NCBI RefSeq assembly: GCF_019649055.1
Contig: NW_026570297.1
Location: forward strand, 610,033-674,032
Direction: 5' to 3'
Length of the DNA stretch: 64,000 bases
From: Paramacrobiotus metropolitanus
Taxonomy: Eukaryota; Tardigrada; Eutardigrada; Parachela; Macrobiotidae
Part shown: positions 58,830 through 64,000 of the stretch, piece by piece
Layout of the letters: every line of letters starts with the position of its first letter
How positions within the stretch are numbered: position 1 is the stretch's first letter
Notes under the pieces: generated by a model
Told to the model about the DNA's origin: nothing
The model's input: only the letters and a program-made list of their open reading frames with translations
The model's database searches: none
Program-made: the position numbers and the translations under genes

Positions 58830-59640
58830 GCCCAGACTCCAACTCTGACTCTGACTCTGATACTGACCACTCAAACTCTGACTACTCAAAGTCTGACTCT
58901 GACCGCTCAAAGTCTGACTCTGATACTGAAGGTTTCTTAGGTTTCTTGATAGTTTTCTTATGTCTCTTAATAGGTTTCTTAGGTTTCTTAGGTCTCTTAG
59001 GTTTTTCATCTGATCTAACTCATCATCAGCTAAAAAGTAAAAAGTAAGGACGATGATGCCAAAAGCTTTCAATCCAGGGAACAACATTTAGCAGTTCAGA
59101 CTAGGAACTAACTAGAATGAAGGCATAAAAACAGTCAGCACAAGAATTCTTCCAACAAACCCCGAGAACACAAAAAAACTGGTAAGCAGTGCGATATGCG
59201 ATCGAAGCGATGGTACGCAAATACAGCGATACGGGGCCAAAGCTGAAGATTCGATACAGGAAACGGAGAGCGAGCCCAGTTTCGATATGCGTAGCCTGTA
59301 CTGCATCTTGGTGGTGCGCACCAAAAAGTGTCCCATTTTTGAACTGTAGCGAAACTAGATACTGCTGTATCGCAACGAGATACGCTTTAGAAAGGGGACG
59401 AAGCCTAAGGTTTCTTAAGTTTCATAGGTTTCTTAGGTTTCTTAGGTTTCTTATTTTTCTTTGAATTCTTAGGTTTCTTAAGTTCTTTAGGATCCTTGGG
59501 TTTCTTTTGTATCTTAGGGATTTTAGGTTCTTTAGATTGCTTGCGTTTCGTTGGTTTCTTATGGTTTTTAGGTTCCTTCGGTTTCTTAGGTTTTTTAGTT
59601 CTTATTTTTATTAGAATTCTTAGGTTTTCTTAGGTTTCTT
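58830..59640. repeat. Low-complexity blocks: ACTCTG and TTAGGTTTC types
   Basis: ACTCTGACTCTGA phrases run to about 58930. TTAGGTTTC phrases follow to 59010 and again from 59404 to 59640. Units are degenerate and broken, unlike a live telomere tract. Confidence 0.7.
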
Positions 59641-59790
59641 AAGTTATTCTCTGGTTAGTTTCAGGCTAGTCTCAGGTTTTTGGTGGGTTATTTTCAGGTC
59701 ATTTTTATGCTGTTCTTAGGTTATTCGTAGGTTTCTTAAATTTTTCTTATGGTTATTTCGTACTTTGTTGATTTCCTTAACTTTATTTTG

Positions 59791-60000
59791 TTGACCGAGG
59801 CCTAGCGGAGGTCCTCTATGTTTAGCGCCAATGGAAAAAGTGATGTCTGTCCGTCGGTCACCGCCACAAAATGCGCATGTGCTCTGGGGCGTTTGGTACC
59901 ACATGCACACATGCGCGGTGGCCGTATATACTCAGACCACTTGCAGCTCAAGATATCTGTCCGTCGGTCAGCGCCACCAAATGCATTTTTATGCTGGGTC
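59791..60000. repeat. Inverted copy of the ~102-base repeat at 49.3-49.7 kb
   Basis: CCGTCGGTCACCGCCAC (59851) and CCGTCGGTCAGCGCCAC (59961) are reverse complements of the core at 49356. 59791-59829 is the reverse complement of the end block at 49695-49734 at roughly 80 percent. The spacing here is about 110 bases. Confidence 0.75.
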
Positions 60001-60180
60001 TTTTGGTACCGAAGGAAATACATAAGCATGGGTCCTTGCATGAGCGTAATGACTAAAATCTCCGATAAGTCCGCAGGTGCCGCCTTAAACCTGTTATACT
60101 GTCTGTACATAAATGAAATTTCCGGTTTGATATTTGGAAGAGACGATGTTTGTTAATGCAGCCTGCATTAACAGCTTCCA

Positions 60181-60232
60181 GCCTGCAGTACGATATGGAC
60201 TGCATTATGCAGGTCTATATCGTAAGGCAGGC
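60181..60232. repeat. Imperfect hairpin, ~24-base arms
   Basis: 60181-60204 pairs with 60208-60232 with about 3 mismatches or bulges. The terminal loop is only a few bases if fully paired. Confidence 0.7.
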
Positions 60233-60629
60233 TCGAACTTCGAAATCAAAAACTTTTCTTCGGACCCATCGAAAAACTTTCAGCACAGTAAAGTGCCCTC
60301 CAACAAAACAATAAAAAAGCTACTCTTCGATTCATAAAGGATTTTTGCAAGGCGGAAAAAGTAGGCTTGCTATAATGTAGCACGTCACAACTGAACGGCG
60401 GCACTGCTGCAGTTTGTAAAACCGTGCATTGTACTGACAGACCCGTCCAGAGAAATACTAGTGCTGATCAGACCTGGCTAAACATTTAGCAGATGTTTTT
60501 GCTGAAGTAGGGCACAACGCTCTCTTGCGCGCCCGTGAAAGATAACGCGAGTTAGTCACCACAACCTTCTCAAGCCGAAAGCTAACGGCTGCGCTCATTG
60601 GTCCGCTACGTGATCCGCAGATGAATTAC

Positions 60630-60655
60630 AAAACGCAGCTTCGAAGCTGCGTTTT
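60630..60655. repeat. 26-base perfect palindrome
   Basis: AAAACGCAGCTTCG followed by AAGCTGCGTTTT is an uninterrupted palindrome centred on TTCGAA. Confidence 0.9.
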
Positions 60656-61079
60656 CTATTTCACATACACATTCACCTCCGTTGTTGTGCATAGCCAACC
60701 GAGCTTTACACCGTGGTCACCGGAACCCGTAACATATAGTAAATATTAAAGCATTATGTATAATTGCTAATTTGCTAATAAAATGTGGTCCAAGTATTAA
60801 ACCGCATTATTAATTTAGCCTCACTTAGTTTTAAAAGTTGTTACTACTTACTAGTAATAGACTATTAGTGATTGTTAATTTAGTAATTACGATTAATTAT
60901 TAAAGTAATTATTATTAGTGATTACGATTATCAATGCACATTTGTAATATTGTGTAGGTTGTGTTACTGTAATTAAGTCTAATTATATTAATTAATAACG
61001 CGTATTAATTTGCTAAGTTACATTGAGTAAGTGGATACATTTTCTTCTTCAGTTAAGTTGTAAATTATTGCATTAATTA

Positions 61080-62323
61080 ATGACACCTCAAGCATGCGGA
61101 TTAAAACGTGCCTGCGGCCCTGCTGTACAATTCGTTTGTGTGTACGCATCTGGCGTTCGACTGCGAGTGCGAACCGGTGTGATGTCGGGTCCGATTACTC
61201 CACCAATCTCGCCAACTCATCTTGGACATCCCAGACAACAGAATCTCTGGATGGACCCGAACGCAACGACCCACTTAATGAACCGGCTGAACCAGCATAG
61301 AAGTCAGGTCGGAGGACAGAGCCAACAAGTGCCTGTTCCGACGACGACCACACAGGTCGTAATGTCGATGCCTCCACCCTTTACGGTCGTCCCACAAATT
61401 AACACCAACGGGAGAACCGAAGTGGAACTGCGCCAGCAAGCGACAACGGCTCGTGCTCACATAGAGACGATTAGCCAAGCACTGTCGCAGACTTCACAAA
61501 TGGATCCAAACCACACCCAACACCGGGTGATCTTGTTAGGCCAACTGTCGTACTACGAGATTCGTCTGAACGACGCCAACACCAAGCTTTACGCGAAGGA
61601 ACAGAAATCTCTCCAGATCTGCCAGCAGGCAGTAGCCCAACAGATAGCCCAAAGACTTGGAGAAGACACTGGCTTCTCGGCTACGACCACACAGATCGCA
61701 ACGCCGACGTCTCAGCCAACTCCATGGACCTCGGCAGGCCCACAGACGTTTAACCGAGTACCGTCAGTGGAGATCGGAAATTACAGATCCAGAAGGAAGA
61801 GGCCATAAAACAAGCAGTGAAACTCAGAATGAGTTACTCACAGATCCCCCACACAGCGGAGAACTACACCGCCGAGATGGGAAGGATAGGCCGACAAGAG
61901 CAACGTCATATCGACTCGGCCGCCGACCTGGGAAAAAGAATACGAGCACAGGAACGACTCTTGCGCCCGTCAGGAACGTCAGCACCGACCACACAGGCGG
62001 TGATTGACGAGGAAATCCGACTAGCTCGATTAGATGGCCTAGCAAAGAAGCGTAACGAAGCGCTCCACGAGATTAACGAGGTGAAGAAACGCCTGGCCAC
62101 ACTCGATCCGACTAAGGAATATTACTCTTCAGCCGTCCTGTGTAACTCCGAGCAAATCACGTATTGGACTGAGAAACTGACGGAGAGGGATAACGAAAAC
62201 CGAGCGTTACAACCGTCAACGACTCAACCAGTAGCCGTTCCGACCGGAGCGCAACTTTCACCGCTAAGTCAGCACACCGGAAGCGAGACTGTCGCTGGTT
62301 GCCATACTCGCAGGCTGCCATAG
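61080..62323 (+). CDS. Uncharacterised Gln/Thr-rich coiled-coil ORF in two frames
   Basis: Frame 1 is open 61080-61808. It is Thr/Gln/Pro rich, then helical (VELRQQATTARAHIETISQA ... LLGQLSYYEIRLNDANTKLY). A second frame, offset by two bases, continues from about 61758 to 62323 with the same character (RKLQIQKEEAIKQAVKLRM ... LAKKRNEALHEINEVKKRLA). No known domain, zinc knuckle, protease or polymerase was seen. The composition and the helical repeats would fit a gag-like or ORF1-like protein from a retroelement, or a degenerate gene, but I do not recognise it. No slippery heptamer is evident in the overlap, so an indel or a short intron is likelier than programmed frameshifting. Confidence 0.3.
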
Positions 62324-63737
62324 CAACTGGCCCGACAGCATTTAAAACAAAGAGAAGAACAAAAACTAAAAAAACCTAAAAAATGTGGCCCAAGAAAGCA
62401 GACGCGTGTGACCGAAGCTGAGCATCTCGGTACCACCGCGATACATTCATTGTGTCTTCAGGACTCTCGTAACCAAAGTTACTGCAAATTTACGTACGTG
62501 CGATGTGCTTAAATCATTTAATCTGAATACCATCATGGTGTATCCAGAAAACAAAAGCGGGATGTTCTTTCCTTTAGAATATTCCTCCGGCTCACCGCAT
62601 TATAGAGCCATACTGGTAGGTAAAATTTTGAAATTCATTTTAAAATTTGAAAAAAATTGTGGAAAGCTAGTTCTGTGCGAGAACGACATTCAATGTGCGC
62701 TTTCGTGCAAAATTTGAAGAGCATCGGTTCATAATGAGAGTTTTTGGTACACCGCCGCGCGTTTAAAATTTTGGAATTTTATTTCACTACAGATAATTCC
62801 TCCCAAACCGGAAGTTGCGCGCACAAACGGTTTTTTCGCCTATGTATATGAATCCTTTGGCTACAAAACATTATAAGCAATGCAAAAAAGTTTTTGACAG
62901 TGTGCGACTGCAAAAGTTGGCGTGTATGTGTACGAATTTGGTGCTATGTACCGGGCCAAATCCCTCAAAACGCTGACGCCTATTGGTGTTGGGGCGCAAC
63001 AGTGTCTTCAAGATGTTTTTCTCAATGCACCACAGCAATTTGATACGCATCCGATAGTGTAGTTAGCGTTACGAGACCTTACAGCAGCAACAAAATACAA
63101 ACCAAACTGAAATCTTAAGTCCCTCAAGAACCACGAGTTCGCAAAAGTCGCTAATTTTGAACTTTATAACCTCGAAGAGTTCCTTGTAATTAACTAATTA
63201 GTCATTGAGTCAATTACTCTGAGATAATTCAGTAATGTACTATAAGTAATGCTTTATCAGGACTAACAGGCCTCGGTTCTCGAAGTTAAACAGTGGATGG
63301 CCAAAATCCATCGAAAACTCGGGTTGCGTGCAGACACAATTGGCCGTGTAAGGTCCTGAAGCACGGGCGGGCGCATTTTTGACACTGTTACAATTATGTA
63401 TACTTCTATCGGATAAAGTCTTGTTGGCTCAGACTTCTAACTTGCTCCACGTGGTTCAGTATGCCGGAAATCTCCCAAAAACGATTTACTAGAGCGGTAC
63501 CCGGGCGGTCGGCTACGGCACACAAGCGAACGAATCGGTGGTTGCTTATGGACAACGAAACTTCCAAGATAACCGAACGTGCCAACCACGTCTCATAACC
63601 TGCAGTAGCGCATTTCTTCTAATCGGCATGAAAACCCTGCAGTCGGCCCTGCCGATATACTGCGGTTTACGCCAACCGGACCTTACAGCGGTGCAGGCGT
63701 GCAAAAAATACGTCAGTCTCCTCTGTAGCCGTGGATA
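62324..63737. other. Region between the coiled-coil ORF and the final minisatellite
   Basis: No gene is seen. 62920-62970 resembles 42790-42830 (TGTGTACACGAATTT... against ATGTGTACGAATTT...), so a diverged dispersed repeat is present. 63245-63330 has a faint 5S-like phrase (TCTCGAAGTTAAACAG) that is not enough for an RNA gene. Confidence 0.4.
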
Positions 63738-64000
63738 ATAACAACGGGTGGACAACTGAAGGCAACGGGTGGACAACGGGTAACAACGTGTGGACAACGC
63801 AAGACAACGGGTTTACAACGCAAGACAACAGGTGGACAACGGAGGACAACGGGTGGATAACGGATGGACAACGGAGGACAACGGGTGGACAACGCAAGCC
63901 GACGATTGGACAACGCCAGACGACGGGTGGACAACGTGTGGACAACGCAAGACAACGGGTTTGCAACGCAAGGCAACAGGTGGACAACGGAGGACAACGG
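63738..64000. repeat. 21-base minisatellite, inverted relative to 57.0-57.6 kb
   Basis: Units such as CAACGGGTGGACAACGCAAG are the reverse complement of the array at 57047-57590. About 12 units are visible and the array runs off the window end. Confidence 0.95.

Larger units (their letters stand above)
57591..61079. other. Repeat-rich region without a recognised gene
   Basis: Contains CTCTGA hexamer-like repeats (58830-58930), TTAGGTTTC-like repeats (58925-59010 and 59404-59640), the inverted ~110-base repeat (59791-60000), and hairpins at 60181-60232 and 60630-60655. The right end (60730-61075) is very AT-rich with many TTAATTA words. No coding exon is supported. Confidence 0.5.

Noticed and set aside
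63245-63330. 5S rRNA-like phrase TCTCGAAGTTAAACAG
   Set aside because: Only about 16 bases resemble the 5S internal region; the rest does not align from memory. A Rfam/Infernal scan for 5S would settle it.
1-64000. CRISPR-like regular repeats
   Set aside because: All tandem arrays lack unique spacers between identical repeats, and the window is animal DNA.

Overview
The window is animal nuclear DNA. The genes have short introns (roughly 50-500 bases) with GT/AG ends. Recognisable metazoan genes are a complete TRPA1-type channel, an RNF14-type RBR ubiquitin ligase, a beta-1,3-glycosyltransferase and a dermatopontin-like secreted protein. Base composition is mildly AT-rich and there is much minisatellite and inverted-repeat DNA. 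A small-genome invertebrate is likely. A tardigrade is my best guess, but no marker here proves it.

Region 1 (about 0.3-21.4 kb, plus an outlier at 44.5-46.6 kb) holds a tandem, same-strand family of six genes and one relic exon. Each gene has (i) a first exon of about 205-222 codons that reads like the FMRP amino-terminal module (two Agenet/Tudor folds followed by a KH0-like segment), (ii) a short, very basic exon, and (iii) an exon that opens with an F-box. I know of no described FMRP-module/F-box fusion, and this is the most interesting system in the window. Three copies share a 5' element built around ACTTCCGGT. Copy 3 has a 4.2 kb second intron filled with two minisatellites. Copy 5 has a 7-A run where its sisters have 6, which puts the family start codon out of frame, and an 83-base perfect inverted repeat sits in its upstream region.

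Region 2 (23.9-39.8 kb) is a run of conserved single genes: a dermatopontin-like secreted protein (+), an RNF14-like E3 (+, 7 exons), a membrane-anchored MycE-like O-methyltransferase (+), a convergent GT31 glycosyltransferase (-), and TRPA1 (-, 23 exons, about 1156 residues). A TA-flanked 145-base MITE lies between the E3 and the methyltransferase.

Region 3 (39.8-44.4 kb) has no convincing gene. It carries a duplicated tRNA-like Pol III element.

Region 4 (47.1-56.3 kb, minus strand) is a second tandem family, of secreted proteins: signal-peptide exon, four-cysteine exon, and an LRR plus LRR-cap exon. Two copies are complete (A, B). Three are incomplete or decayed (C, D, E). A, B and E share upstream ACCGGT (Grainyhead-like) and CGGCGCTTTA-type elements.

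Region 5 (56.3-64 kb) is repeat-rich. It contains a 21-base minisatellite present twice in opposite orientations, TTAGGTTTC-type low-complexity DNA, an inverted copy of a roughly 100-base repeat also found at 49.3 kb, strong hairpins, and a two-frame coiled-coil ORF of unknown origin.
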